The notes beneath the pieces were generated by a model. That model had not been told where the DNA came from. It saw only the letters and a program-made list of their open reading frames with translations, and made no database searches. A program made the translations under genes and the position numbers. A DNA stretch of 64,000 nucleotides from an uncultured Azospirillum sp. (GTDB taxonomy: Bacteria; Pseudomonadota; Alphaproteobacteria; RF32; CAG-239), in assembly GCA_900538765.1 (NCBI GenBank), contig UQAB01000006.1, positions 1 through 64,000 on the forward strand, given 5' to 3'. This document shows positions 7,873 to 16,965 of the stretch, in pieces; within the stretch, counting starts at the first letter, position 1; each line of letters opens with the position of its first letter.

Positions 7873-8778
7873 ATGGATCGACAAATAATCGAAATAATGA
7901 ACGACGGCTTTGCGCTGTCCCTGCACCGAGGTTTTCTCGTCGTTGAAAACAAAACAAGCCAAATCAGACAGGAAATCCCTCTGGATAACATTTTGGCGCT
8001 TCTGCTTTCCGCAAATAACATAAACCTGACTAAAAACATTATTAATGCCGTCTGCGAGCAAGGCGGCTGCCTCATCTGCTGCGGCAAAGATTATCTGCCG
8101 ACAACGCTGACAATGCCCTATACCGGACACTGGCTGATTGCCCCGCGTATCCGTCAGCAAATAAACTGTTCCAAACCATTGCAAAAGAATCTTTGGAAAA
8201 GCATTATCCAAAACAAAATTTACAATCAGGCTAAAATTCTGGAATACTTTTTTCCCGACCACCCCAATATTGAACGCCTGAAACTTTTAGCCAGGGAAAC
8301 ACTGAGCGATGACTCCCGCAATCATGAAGGCATCGCTGCTGCAATTTATTTCAAGTCCCTGTTTGGTAAAAAATTTGTCAGAAACCGCCTTAATGATGAC
8401 ACAAATATCTTATTGAATTATACCTACACCGTCTTGCGAGCCATCATCGCCCGAGCCGTCGCCGGCAATGGTCTTCTGCCTTATATCGGCCTGAAACACC
8501 GCAGTCAGGGTAATCCTCTGCCACTGGTTGATGATTTAATTGAACCCTTTCGTGCCTTGGCCGATAAAATTGTATTTGAAGAGCTAAACAAGCTGGTTAA
8601 TATCGACCATATCGAACTAACACCGGCAATAAAACGAAGCCTGACCAAAATCATAACCACCCCCGTTGAAACAGCAAAAGGAACCGTTTCCTTAAATGAC
8701 GGTATTTATGAATTTGTCAGCAGTCTGGTTACCAGCTTCGAAAATAAAAAAGTTCTGCTGAAATATCCTTGTTTTTAA
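7873..8778 (+). CDS. cas1: CRISPR integrase Cas1 (type II)
   Basis: Cas1 integrates new spacers with Cas2. From the ATG at 7873 (GAGAG eight nt upstream) the protein has 301 residues and opens MDRQIIEIMNDGFALSLHRG, the normal Cas1 N-terminus; a frame open from 7822 adds unsupported residues. Catalytic metal-binding residues are present: E152 in NHEGIAAAIYF, H209 in GLKHRSQGNP, and D220/D221/E224 in LVDDLIEPFR. It lies upstream of the array in the array's transcription direction, and is separated from cas2 and cas9, which are on the opposite strand. That split is unusual for type II-C, where cas9-cas1-cas2 normally run together. Confidence 0.95.
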   Translation: MDRQIIEIMNDGFALSLHRGFLVVENKTSQIRQEIPLDNILALLLSANNINLTKNIINAVCEQGGCLICCGKDYLPTTLTMPYTGHWLIAPRIRQQINCSKPLQKNLWKSIIQNKIYNQAKILEYFFPDHPNIERLKLLARETLSDDSRNHEGIAAAIYFKSLFGKKFVRNRLNDDTNILLNYTYTVLRAIIARAVAGNGLLPYIGLKHRSQGNPLPLVDDLIEPFRALADKIVFEELNKLVNIDHIELTPAIKRSLTKIITTPVETAKGTVSLNDGIYEFVSSLVTSFENKKVLLKYPCF

Positions 8779-8833
8779 AACCACCACACAAAAAAATAGC
8801 TTCTTTGGCAAATGACCGATATGTACCGACTGA

Positions 8834-9133
8834 ATTACAGTTGACCGTCTAATTAATCTCTGATAAGCTCAAAGACTCATAAACCGAATATATGTGGCTG
8901 TTATAGTTGACCGTCTAATTAATCTCTGATAAGCTTGTCCGATAAAGTAAACCCGCTCTCTATTTGTTATAGTTGACCGTCTAATTAATCTCTGATAAGC
9001 TGATGGCCTTGACTAAACGTATGTTGATTGCGTTATAGTTGACCGTCTAATTAATCTCTGATAAGCTTTTTCTGTCCTATAATTTATCAGCATACCTGTT
9101 ATAGTTGACCGTCTAATTAATCTCTGATAAGCT
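8834..9133 (+). CRISPR. Type II-C CRISPR array, 5 repeats, 4 spacers
   Basis: Five 36-bp repeats begin at 8834, 8900, 8966, 9032 and 9098, with four spacers of exactly 30 bp (8870-8899, 8936-8965, 9002-9031, 9068-9097). The repeat starts GTTATAGTTGACC and ends TCTGATAAGCT. The first copy is degenerate at its 5' end (ATTACAG instead of GTTATAG), the usual sign of the oldest, leader-distal end. The tracrRNA anti-repeat at 13135-13157 is complementary to the plus strand, so crRNAs are read plus. Each repeat contains TTGACC and, 15 bp on, GATAAG, which could be an internal promoter as in Neisseria type II-C. I found no spacer match elsewhere in the window by eye. Confidence 0.97.
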
Positions 9134-9143
9134 ATCTAATAGC

Positions 9144-9179
9144 ATAACACCTTGAAATTAAATAATTTCAAGGTGTTAT
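9144..9179. terminator. Perfect 17-bp hairpin between array and cas2
   Basis: ATAACACCTTGAAATTA (9144-9160) is followed after two bases by its exact complement (9163-9179). It lies between the convergent array and cas2 and can end transcription from both sides; flanks are AT-rich rather than a clean T run. It is also at the presumed leader end of the array. Confidence 0.65.
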
Positions 9180-9208
9180 TATAAAATAAAAATGTCTTCC
9201 CAAAACCA

Positions 9209-9529
9209 TTAAAACAGTAGCAACTGGCCATTTTTTTCACGAGTCTCTTCTTCATTTTCTTCATAATTCTTTCCCAAATAATTCTCGGTCATCAAATATT
9301 GTTTATCTGTAATATATAAAAACGACACGGACGAATTATCCGGAATAAACCGCGACAGCCTCTTCGTCACAGTCTGCCCGGCACTCAGGCTTTTCACCGG
9401 TTTAATATAAACCGAAAACTGTTTCATCACAAAACCCTCATCCAGCAAAACATTGCGAAAACGCGTCGCCTTGCGCATCTCCTTTCTGGTTCTGACCGGA
9501 ATATCAAACATACAGATTATCCACATCAT
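9209..9529 (-). CDS. cas2: CRISPR-associated endoribonuclease-fold Cas2
   Basis: Structural partner of Cas1 in spacer acquisition. From the ATG at 9529 (or 9526) the product starts MMWIICMFDIPVRTRKEMRK and continues FRNVLLDEGFVMKQFSVYIKP, the ferredoxin-fold Cas2 signature of type II systems, about 106 residues. A frame open from 9571 adds 14 residues overlapping the cas9 end and is not supported. It starts 19 nt after the cas9 stop and is surely co-transcribed with cas9. Confidence 0.93.
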   Translation of the reverse strand: MMWIICMFDIPVRTRKEMRKATRFRNVLLDEGFVMKQFSVYIKPVKSLSAGQTVTKRLSRFIPDNSSVSFLYITDKQYLMTENYLGKNYEENEEETREKNGQLLLF

Positions 9530-9548
9530 CGACCATCCGGTTAAAGTT

Positions 9549-12500
9549 TCAAGCCGCTGCCTTCGTGCCATTCCACAAAACCTTGTGTTTTTTCTTTACT
9601 TTGCCAAAAGGCGTCAGTTCTACTTTTCGCGCCTTGTTTTTAAGAAAATAACTCAATCCTCTGTCCTCAAGACTGTCAACCAACATATATTTTAAGCTTT
9701 TATCTTTCGGCGACGTCATCCGAGCATCTGTCACAAAATCAATTGTAACACGGCCGTCACTAAACTTTTTCACCCTGGCCAAACAGCGGTCTTTATCCGT
9801 ATACCCCTTCCACTCATCCGGCGTATCCAGTTCCAGCAAATCCCCTTGTTGAACAGACCAGATAATTTTGCCGCCGCTTTTCTTCCATTCCGGAACAAAT
9901 CCCGCCTGATTAACATCAAAGCGTCTAATCACTTCCCAGCCGACTTTTCCATCCTTCACATAAAAATCAACACAATGATTATTACCTGATTTATAAGCAA
10001 CCCCATGCTTCTTGATATAAATAAGAGATGAGGAATTTTCATAACACTTGAATTTATCTCCCCTCCATAATCCTTTCTCCTGAATAATATGAAAAGCCTT
10101 CGCTATAATCCGGCCTTCGCTGATCTTAATTTCCTTTTTGCCTTCTGCCACAGCCCGCTCATTTTCTTCCGCCAGAATTTGTTCGGCCGTGTTTATATAC
10201 AAACCAAAATCTCGAACCAGCTTCGCCTGTTTTTCCTTATCTTGAGCAATATCTTCATACCACTCGTTTTTTATAGTCTCGGGAATAAGAAGCTTATTCA
10301 AATCCCGAGCGGTTTTAACAACCTGCAGAATCTTTCTGCCATAAACAGTAAGCAAAGCTCCCGGCACATCAGGATTCAAACACAAAACCTTCTTCCCTGT
10401 TGCCTCATGCAGCTCCCCTGCAGTACTGTGATTAGGCTTGTGCGACACATTAATCTCTTTCAACACCTCAAGCACCCTCCGTCGAAACGCTCCCGGAGAA
10501 TCAACCGCCGCCAGCGGCAACGGACATTGAAAATGCCTCAACGCCGTGCTGTCAGCCAGTTTTTTAATCATCGCCCGATTAACACAAGCCACAACAATCG
10601 CATCCATGGCATGATGCCGATGATCTATTCTCGGCTTGGAAAGCCATTCCTTATTTTTCGCCTTATCAACAAACCGCCAGCTTCCGTCGACATCAGGCTT
10701 GTCAGCTCCTACTCGGACTTCTCCGGAATTTACCTCCAGCCAGTGCGGCGTACAGGAAACATAACGAGGAACATCCAACCCCATCAAATCATATTCCAGC
10801 CCTTGCAGATTCCAGTTTTTGCGCAGTTGAGCCGTCTGCCCGCCTTTAACCGCCAAAATCCGGTTACGAATAACATCTTCACTGTCATCACAATCAACAA
10901 TCGCCCGCAAATAACGCGCTGCCATTTTAGACATATAGCACGTATCGGTCAAATAGCGGTTTGTTTCGTCCTCATCGCCGACATCTTCAAAACGTTCGCG
11001 CGCCTCTGCTTCAAAACGCCAGGCTTTTCCGGGCATATTTCGGCGGGCATTTTTCAAAATCTCGCGCAAAACTTCCGGCTCTTTGGCTTCTGCAAAATAA
11101 TCATAGGCAAAACGGTCACCTTTATTGAGATTATCATTGCGATTGACCAGACAAAGATTGTTGTATGTATCAGTACCGCCCTTGGCCTGAGGAATAATAT
11201 GCTCTATCTCCATACCGCTGAAATCGCGCGGAATTCTTTTATCGGGATTATAAGCGTCATACCACCCCTGCTCCATAGCCAGCTTGTATTTCAAAATATT
11301 TTTTCCGTTAATGCAAAGCTTATGCTGCCGCAAATACTCTTTAGCCGCCTCATTTTGCTTTTCATTTGATTTCTGCCTTTGTTCCAGCTCATTCTTTTTC
11401 TTGGTCGACAAACCGACATCCCGCCCCAACTCAATATTAATGTCATAAGGCCGACCGTAAATCCGGATAATATCATTCACCACCAGCCGGAGTTGATTTA
11501 GCATCATATGGACGGCCGGATTGGCAATTTTCCCCCACTGCGCCTCATCTTTGTTCTGTGTCTTGTTATTGTCAATAACCAACTGCGGCAAAGGCTGCGT
11601 ATCCGATTGCAAAATTTCGCCGTAATAAGGAAGAGCAAAACTTTTTCCCTGTTTTTCCCGGGCAATTTCTTCTGCTGCCATAAAGCGCTTGTCCACAGCC
11701 AACAACGCATCCGTTGCTTCCCGATGAGAAAGAACCTCCTGCTTCATTTTTTCCAACAAGAGTTCGGTTGCCGATTTTCCGAGCATTCCCCGCCCTCTGG
11801 GCAGTTTGGCCAGCAAATTTCCGATTTCTTTCTCGTCATCAATATCTAAAATCAGCTTCAGCTTCTGAATTAAGGCATCCTCACTGTACAAACGTCCGTT
11901 TCTGTCGTCAGGATTCTTTGGTTCCGCCAAAAATTCAATAAAAGCGGCCAGTTCTTCCGTTGAAAGTTTTTGCAAATATGCCACCTCGGCAAATTCAGGG
12001 CGAGAATAAAGATAAGCCTTAATAACCCGGTCATCCTGCAAAGAAATTTTCTGTTGCCCCGACAAATTCAACAACTTCTTAATCGCTTGTTTGCCGGCAT
12101 TTTTCCCCTGCAACAAAAGCTCATTAATGATGTTGTCCCGTTCTTCCAGTGTCAGGCGGCGTTTACCCGTATCATGCACAATTCGGATATTGTTGACCTC
12201 CTCATACACACGGCGCAGCTCAGCCAGCGGATGCGCCTTCAACAAACGGTCTTCATCTCTGAAATAAATGCACTTTCCCACCGCATAAGGGGCTGCCGGA
12301 CGTTCATAAAACAAAATATCATAAACCTCCTGTTTCAGCCCCTCTTTGCGCATCTGAGAAAAATACTGAGCCTGCGTATCCCAGATTTTGTGAAATTCAT
12401 CTTTTACCAAATAACGCGGAATAGCATAATCAACTATTTTTTCTTTTAACGCATAAGCCCGCTGCCGCACTACTCTGTTCTGCGGTTTTTCCCTATCTTG

Positions 12501-13022
12501 TATCCTTTTGTAGAAAAAAGCCCCGACGGTTTCCGAATTGCTGTCTTTAAGATGTTTCAGCATCAAATCATACGGCGAAGACCGCCCTTTTGATTTTTCA
12601 CCTTCCTCAAGAACCTCTTCCTCGCTCTCCTCTGCCGCAGAAACAAAACCGGCTCCCCGGTGCTTGGCTAAATGCAGCAACGCCCGGCCAACATAATTTG
12701 GATTTTCTAGCCGCCCGGTTACGGCATCGTAACGAATTTTATAAGGAGACTTTGCCGCCAGCCGCGCCGTACCTTCCGGTTGGGCATTAACCCATAAGCC
12801 ATTCTCAAAAAGCTTCTGCGCCAATAACGCCAAACGCTTGCGGGTCCTGACCAAATTCTTGCGCATTGTCCGTTTAAGGCGTCTGTCTTCCGCACCCTCT
12901 GAAACATCAAAAATCCGCACCCCGGCATCAATAATATCCAAAACATTATTCTGCTCATCCAACGCCATAACCGCACTGCCGATTGAAGTGCTGCCAAGGT
13001 CCAAACCTAAACGATATTTCAT
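9549..13022 (-). CDS. cas9: Cas9 nuclease, type II-C
   Basis: RNA-guided DNA nuclease of 1157 residues, within the shorter II-C size range. All catalytic elements are visible: RuvC-I GLDLGSTSIGSAV with D8, arginine-rich bridge helix RRLKRTMRKNLVRTRKR (about 47-63), RuvC-II INIELGRD with E531, HNH motif EIEHIIPQ with H608 and NNLCLVNRNDNLNKG after it, and RuvC-III RIDHRHHAMDAIV with H804 and D807. The ATG at 13022 follows AGGAG by seven nt. It shares an intergenic region with the divergent tracrRNA promoter. GC is similar to the chromosome around it, so there is no obvious sign of recent transfer. Confidence 0.97.
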   Translation of the reverse strand: MKYRLGLDLGSTSIGSAVMALDEQNNVLDIIDAGVRIFDVSEGAEDRRLKRTMRKNLVRTRKRLALLAQKLFENGLWVNAQPEGTARLAAKSPYKIRYDAVTGRLENPNYVGRALLHLAKHRGAGFVSAAEESEEEVLEEGEKSKGRSSPYDLMLKHLKDSNSETVGAFFYKRIQDREKPQNRVVRQRAYALKEKIVDYAIPRYLVKDEFHKIWDTQAQYFSQMRKEGLKQEVYDILFYERPAAPYAVGKCIYFRDEDRLLKAHPLAELRRVYEEVNNIRIVHDTGKRRLTLEERDNIINELLLQGKNAGKQAIKKLLNLSGQQKISLQDDRVIKAYLYSRPEFAEVAYLQKLSTEELAAFIEFLAEPKNPDDRNGRLYSEDALIQKLKLILDIDDEKEIGNLLAKLPRGRGMLGKSATELLLEKMKQEVLSHREATDALLAVDKRFMAAEEIAREKQGKSFALPYYGEILQSDTQPLPQLVIDNNKTQNKDEAQWGKIANPAVHMMLNQLRLVVNDIIRIYGRPYDINIELGRDVGLSTKKKNELEQRQKSNEKQNEAAKEYLRQHKLCINGKNILKYKLAMEQGWYDAYNPDKRIPRDFSGMEIEHIIPQAKGGTDTYNNLCLVNRNDNLNKGDRFAYDYFAEAKEPEVLREILKNARRNMPGKAWRFEAEARERFEDVGDEDETNRYLTDTCYMSKMAARYLRAIVDCDDSEDVIRNRILAVKGGQTAQLRKNWNLQGLEYDLMGLDVPRYVSCTPHWLEVNSGEVRVGADKPDVDGSWRFVDKAKNKEWLSKPRIDHRHHAMDAIVVACVNRAMIKKLADSTALRHFQCPLPLAAVDSPGAFRRRVLEVLKEINVSHKPNHSTAGELHEATGKKVLCLNPDVPGALLTVYGRKILQVVKTARDLNKLLIPETIKNEWYEDIAQDKEKQAKLVRDFGLYINTAEQILAEENERAVAEGKKEIKISEGRIIAKAFHIIQEKGLWRGDKFKCYENSSSLIYIKKHGVAYKSGNNHCVDFYVKDGKVGWEVIRRFDVNQAGFVPEWKKSGGKIIWSVQQGDLLELDTPDEWKGYTDKDRCLARVKKFSDGRVTIDFVTDARMTSPKDKSLKYMLVDSLEDRGLSYFLKNKARKVELTPFGKVKKKHKVLWNGTKAAA

Positions 13023-13072
13023 AACAAACTCCTATTTTTAAGTTCATTTGCCATTAGACTATAATATTATTA

Positions 13073-13102
13073 TTGACTTTTCAATTAGAATATTGTTATA
13101 TT
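13073..13102 (+). promoter_or_regulatory. Promoter for tracrRNA
   Basis: TTGACT at 13073-13078 and TATATT at 13097-13102 with an 18-bp spacer predict a start near 13109, just upstream of the anti-repeat. Confidence 0.65.
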
Positions 13103-13108
13103 AGTTGC

Positions 13109-13218
13109 AATATATGTTATGACGTAATTTTTTTCAGAGATTAATTAGACGGTCAACACATATATAATAAGGCTCAATGCCGCAAGATGAGGGGGTACAT
13201 GTTGCCCCCATTATTTTT
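13109..13218 (+). ncRNA. tracrRNA
   Basis: Positions 13135-13157 are a 23-nt perfect complement of the CRISPR repeat (CAGAGATTAATTAGACGG then TCAAC). After a bulge, TATAAT can pair with the repeat's 5' GTTATA using one wobble pair. Downstream come a short GGCTCAATGCC hairpin and a strong GGGGG/CCCCC hairpin (13191-13209) followed by ATTATTTTT, a rho-independent end. The 5' end is set from the predicted promoter. It is divergent from cas9. Confidence 0.88.
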
Positions 13219-13334
13219 AGCGCATCGCAAAAACGTGCACAGCCTGCGGACAAAGCGCTTTACATCGCCGCCGCTTCGCCATATTCTGTCTTCATCTGTC
13301 ATAAATACAACAATCTGCGGAGACTTCACTAACC

Positions 13335-14552
13335 ATGCCCGAAATAAAATGCCCCAAATGCGGCGCAGTCTTTACCGTCGATGAATCCGGTTATGCGGCC
13401 ATCGCCGGCCAGGTGCGCAATGCCGAATTTCACAAAGAATTGCAAGAACGCGAAAAACAGCTCCTGGTCGAAAAAGACAACGAACTTTCCCTTCTCAAAA
13501 CGCAGGCGCAAATGGAAAAAGAGCGTTCCTTAAACAGCCTGACACAGGAAATCGAACGTCTGAAAGCACAAATCAGCGCCAACGAACAATCTAAAACCAT
13601 TGCCGTCACCACCGCTCTTGCCGCCGAAAAAGACAAACTCGTCGAGAAAGACAAAAAAATCCTGCAACTCGAAAGCCTGTTGAAAGAAAGTGAAAAAGAC
13701 AGCCGCCTGCACGAACAGTCCCTCAAGGAAAACTTCGCCCTCCAGTTAAAGGCCAAAGACACCGAAATCGCCTTTTATAAAGACCTCAAAACCAAAATGT
13801 CCACCAAAATGATTGGCGAAACGCTGGAACAACACTGCGAAACCGAGTTCAACCGTCTGCGCGCAACCGCCTTTCAAAATGCTTACTTTGAAAAAGACAA
13901 CGACGCCAAAACCGGCAGCAAAGGCGATTATATTTTCCGGGAAAGCACCCCGGACGGCGTAGAATTCATCTCCATCATGTTTGAAATGAAAAATGAAATG
14001 GATACCACCGCCACCAAACACAAGAATGAAGACTTTTTCAAAGAGTTGGATAAAGACCGCAACGAAAAAGGCTGCGAATACGCCGTGCTGGTATCGCTGC
14101 TGGAAACCGACAGCGAGCTTTACAACACCGGTATTGTCGACGTTTCGCACAAATACCCCAAAATGTACGTCATCCGCCCGCAGTTTTTCATCTCTATGAT
14201 TACGCTGCTGCGCAACGCGGCTCTCAATGCGGTGCAATACCGCAGACAGCTGGCGGAATATAAAAACCAAAACATAGACATTTCCAACTTTGAGGCGGAA
14301 ATGAACGACTTCAAAGACAAGTTCGGCCGCAACTATCAGCTTGCCAGCGACAAATTCCGCAAAGCCATTGAAGAAATAGACAAGACCATCGACCACCTGC
14401 AAAAGACCAAAGACGCTCTGATGTCCTCAGAAAACAACCTGCGCCTGGCCAACAACAAAGCGCAGGATTTGACCGTCAAACGCCTCACCCGCAATAACCC
14501 GACCATGGCGCAAAAATTTGCCGAGTTGGAAAACGGCGACCATAAGGCATAA
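13335..14552 (+). CDS. DUF2130 protein with zinc-ribbon start and coiled coil
   Basis: The 405-residue protein begins [20 protein letters not shown], a half zinc ribbon, followed by a long coiled coil (about 30-145) rich in Lys/Glu/Gln. The DUF2130 core follows (about 150-300) with [39 protein letters not shown], a segment resembling a nuclease-fold strand-helix with E and K residues. A second coiled coil closes the protein. Relatives are widespread in bacteria and of unknown function; a link to DNA handling is only a suggestion. GGAG lies about eleven nt before the ATG. It is separate from the cas genes. Confidence 0.85.
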   Translation: MPEIKCPKCGAVFTVDESGYAAIAGQVRNAEFHKELQEREKQLLVEKDNELSLLKTQAQMEKERSLNSLTQEIERLKAQISANEQSKTIAVTTALAAEKDKLVEKDKKILQLESLLKESEKDSRLHEQSLKENFALQLKAKDTEIAFYKDLKTKMSTKMIGETLEQHCETEFNRLRATAFQNAYFEKDNDAKTGSKGDYIFRESTPDGVEFISIMFEMKNEMDTTATKHKNEDFFKELDKDRNEKGCEYAVLVSLLETDSELYNTGIVDVSHKYPKMYVIRPQFFISMITLLRNAALNAVQYRRQLAEYKNQNIDISNFEAEMNDFKDKFGRNYQLASDKFRKAIEEIDKTIDHLQKTKDALMSSENNLRLANNKAQDLTVKRLTRNNPTMAQKFAELENGDHKA

Positions 14553-14599
14553 ATACAGCCCAAACAAGCAGCGAACGGACACACGCAAAACACCAACCG

Positions 14600-15442
14600 C
14601 TACGGCTGTTCCGCCCAAATTTCCGGATAGATTTTTTCCCAGCCGGAATTATGGCTGGCTCCGTCAACCACGATGACCGGCGCTGTTCCGTCAACAAACG
14701 CCCGGATTAAAGACGGCGGCATAACCTCGTCGTCACTGCCGGCATAATGGCGTTGCGGAACCAAAACAAACTGCCGGCGGTAACTTTCCAAATTCATGGA
14801 TTCATTGAGCGGCGGCAGATTATGATGCTGCGTCCAGGCCAAATGGTCAAGATTCCCGGCAATGGTTATGACTTTTTTCACATTCAGCCCCGGCTTGGCA
14901 CTCGCCGTCAAACCGGCAACTTGCGCCCCGCCGGAAAACCCGACCAAAACAACCGGATTATCCCCGGCTATCGTCTTTATCGCGGCAAATGACGCATTAA
15001 CAACTTCCGGCGCAAAACGAGCCGTTGTCCAATGCCGCTGCGCACAAACCCCGCTTTTAACATACTGGCACGGCCGTGCCAGATACACCACATTCGGGCT
15101 GTCATCTCCAAATGCCAGCTCCCGCATCAGCGTCCCCCGGGGCGTCGGGTCGCTTGTCGCCCTGCCCCGCACATCAAAAGCATAGCCGTCACCCTCAATA
15201 TAAATTTTATACCCGGAGGCCGGATCGGTTATCTTCTGCCAGCTGGCAAGGGTAAAGTCCCGCGTCGGAATTTCTTTGTAAACATAATCCGGCGGCACGA
15301 CAACACTGCGGCACCCGCCCAGAATAAGAAACAGAAACATCGCAGCCAATCTCAACACAAATGCCGCCCTCCCTCCGGCTATGAACACTATATACCCTTT
15401 TTCCCATAAAATGCAATTTTCTTTCGTGCAATCATAAAACAA
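14600..15442 (-). CDS. Lipoprotein alpha/beta hydrolase
   Basis: The product carries the nucleophile elbow GFSGGA (serine in VVLVGFSGGAQVAGL), YLARPCQYV typical of these hydrolases, an acid-bearing RHYAGSDDEVMP loop and DGASHNSGW with the catalytic His, so a Ser-Asp-His triad is plausible. A hydrophobic segment ending LILGGC is a lipobox, so the enzyme should be lipid-anchored. The open frame of 280 residues begins at 15442, but the signal peptide suggests a start closer to 15340 (MFLFLILGGC) or an alternative start codon slightly upstream. Substrate is unknown. Confidence 0.75.
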   Translation of the reverse strand: MFYDCTKENCILWEKGYIVFIAGGRAAFVLRLAAMFLFLILGGCRSVVVPPDYVYKEIPTRDFTLASWQKITDPASGYKIYIEGDGYAFDVRGRATSDPTPRGTLMRELAFGDDSPNVVYLARPCQYVKSGVCAQRHWTTARFAPEVVNASFAAIKTIAGDNPVVLVGFSGGAQVAGLTASAKPGLNVKKVITIAGNLDHLAWTQHHNLPPLNESMNLESYRRQFVLVPQRHYAGSDDEVMPPSLIRAFVDGTAPVIVVDGASHNSGWEKIYPEIWAEQP

Positions 15443-15519
15443 TCAATAGTGCACAGAATGTCGATATTTTCTCCACAGCTTCAAGGTACCTCTCGCTTGG
15501 CATGAACCAACTTCTCCCG

Positions 15520-15582
15520 TAGGTTCAAATCCGGTCGCACAATTCAAAAACAAAAAGACCAGTCACAAGGACTGGTCTTTTT
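15520..15582 (+). other. tRNA-3'-end-like fragment and intrinsic terminator
   Basis: AGGTTCAAATCCGGTCGCAC near 15520-15540 resembles a tRNA T-loop and acceptor 3' strand, but no matching 5' half or good T-stem is visible upstream. It is followed by a clear terminator, AAAAAGACCAGT/ACTGGTCTTTTT at 15552-15582. It may be a relic of a tRNA used as an integration site; the rest of 15443-15689 shows nothing else. Confidence 0.35.
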
Positions 15583-15689
15583 CATCTTTGGTTGTGCAAA
15601 AGGATAAATATGAGGAAAAATATACAAAATAACGCATTGATTTTACATAATATTTAAAAATATCAAACCTTTACCAAAAATCCGCCAAC

Positions 15690-16751
15690 TCAGACCTCTA
15701 AAACTTCCCAATGACCACCTTTGTCCGGCCCGACACGGCGAATAATCCCTTTTTCTTTCATCTGGCGCATATTTTTTTCTATACCGGCAATACTTAAACC
15801 GACTAGCTCTGATAATTCTCTGGTGGTAACATAAGGATTATTTGCAATAATCTGCAAAATTTTCTCCTTACTTTTCTCCTTACTTTTCTCCTTACTTTTC
15901 TCCTTACTTTTTAACGCATCATTTGTTTCGGAGATGGTTTTTATCTGCATTTCACGATTATCAAGCAGATTTTTTTCGCCCAACAACAGATTTCCGAAAA
16001 ACTTATTGAGATATTCCATTGTATAATAAATATCTTGATTTAAATTTTGATAGTTCGCACGAACCAAAGCGTTTCGGAAATACTTAGAATTTTGCTCAAA
16101 CAAATCGTTATTAGTTGCAAAACCTAAAGTATAAAGATATTTGATAATGAAAACCGCGGTTGTTCGGGTATTTCCCTCACCAAACGGATGAATTTGCCAT
16201 ATTCCTGAAGTAAACTTAGCCAACTGTTCCACTTTTTCACGTTTTGACAGGCCTTTATAATTAAACTTCTTTTCCTGCCCGAAATCATAATCAAGCGTTT
16301 CCATAATACTGTCAGCCCGACCATAAACAACCGTATCACCGTTTAATATCGGCTCTTTTTTAGTAATATCGTATGTGCGTATTTTGCCGGCAATGCCATC
16401 ATCAAAAATTCCGCTGAACAAAACTTTATGAATGGAAATCAACTCTGCCGGGCTAAAAGAAAAAGTATGCGTGCTTAAAAGTTTTGCAATCCGTGCCGAA
16501 ACTTCATCAGCCTCTTTTTCATTATGCTCTTTGAGGTTTTTTGCCGGATTTTGTTTGTAATACTGACTGACTTGCTCGCCAGCCTCATCAATGGAAATCT
16601 TTCCCTCAATATTGTCTTTTGCAACTTCAATCAGGTATTTGGACGGGGTCAGATTATCAACCTGCTGCAAACCAATGGCAATCCCCCAGTTTTCAGCTTT
16701 TTGTGATTTTTCCGGCTCACCCTGCTTTTTATACTCTTCAAAATGTTCCAT
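15690..16751 (-). CDS. Fic family protein with C-terminal winged helix
   Basis: Fic enzymes usually transfer AMP from ATP to target proteins. The 353-residue product has the active-site loop HPFGEGNTRT with catalytic H188, a close variant of HPFxxGNGR. An N-terminal helix DNIEGKISIDEAGEQVSQYY (about 46-65) looks like the VbhA-type inhibitory helix, so the enzyme is probably self-inhibited. The C-terminus (about 298-353, VTTRELSELVGLSIAGIEKN) is a winged-helix DNA-binding domain. Linking the two is a Lys/Glu/Ser repeat (about 279-297) coded by four 12-bp tandem repeats. It stands at the edge of the mobile region. Confidence 0.9.
   Translation of the reverse strand: MEHFEEYKKQGEPEKSQKAENWGIAIGLQQVDNLTPSKYLIEVAKDNIEGKISIDEAGEQVSQYYKQNPAKNLKEHNEKEADEVSARIAKLLSTHTFSFSPAELISIHKVLFSGIFDDGIAGKIRTYDITKKEPILNGDTVVYGRADSIMETLDYDFGQEKKFNYKGLSKREKVEQLAKFTSGIWQIHPFGEGNTRTTAVFIIKYLYTLGFATNNDLFEQNSKYFRNALVRANYQNLNQDIYYTMEYLNKFFGNLLLGEKNLLDNREMQIKTISETNDALKSKEKSKEKSKEKSKEKILQIIANNPYVTTRELSELVGLSIAGIEKNMRQMKEKGIIRRVGPDKGGHWEVLEV
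15860..15907 (-). repeat. Four 12-bp tandem repeats inside the fic gene
   Basis: The unit TTTTCTCCTTAC occurs four times head to tail and encodes KEKS repeats in the linker before the winged helix. Changes of unit number stay in frame. On the coding strand every unit contains AAGGAG, a perfect ribosome binding sequence. Confidence 0.9.
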
Positions 16752-16965
16752 AATACCTCCGACAACAACTGATTAAGTATAATCAAACAGACAGTAAAAA
16801 TCAAGTTAACAAGAGAAATTATAAGCAATTTCAGCCCGCAAGCCTATTTATTTGTATTTCAAAAACTCCGGTTTCATTTTAATTATAGATTTCAAAAAAC
16901 TTGAGATAAAGCAAAATATATTATACATTAAAGCTATTAGAGTAAAATAAAAGGATAGTACATAA

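Noticed and set aside
8870..9097. Spacers targeting the prophage in this window
   Set aside because: No spacer match was found by eye; a proper search allowing mismatches was not possible.
10089..11369. Long plus-strand ORF (426 codons) opposite cas9
   Set aside because: Antisense shadow of an intact cas9 with all catalytic motifs; sequence is low-complexity without a domain.
13746..14402. Minus-strand ORF rich in Phe/Val opposite the DUF2130 gene
   Set aside because: Composition typical of the antisense of Lys/Glu coiled coils; no ribosome site.
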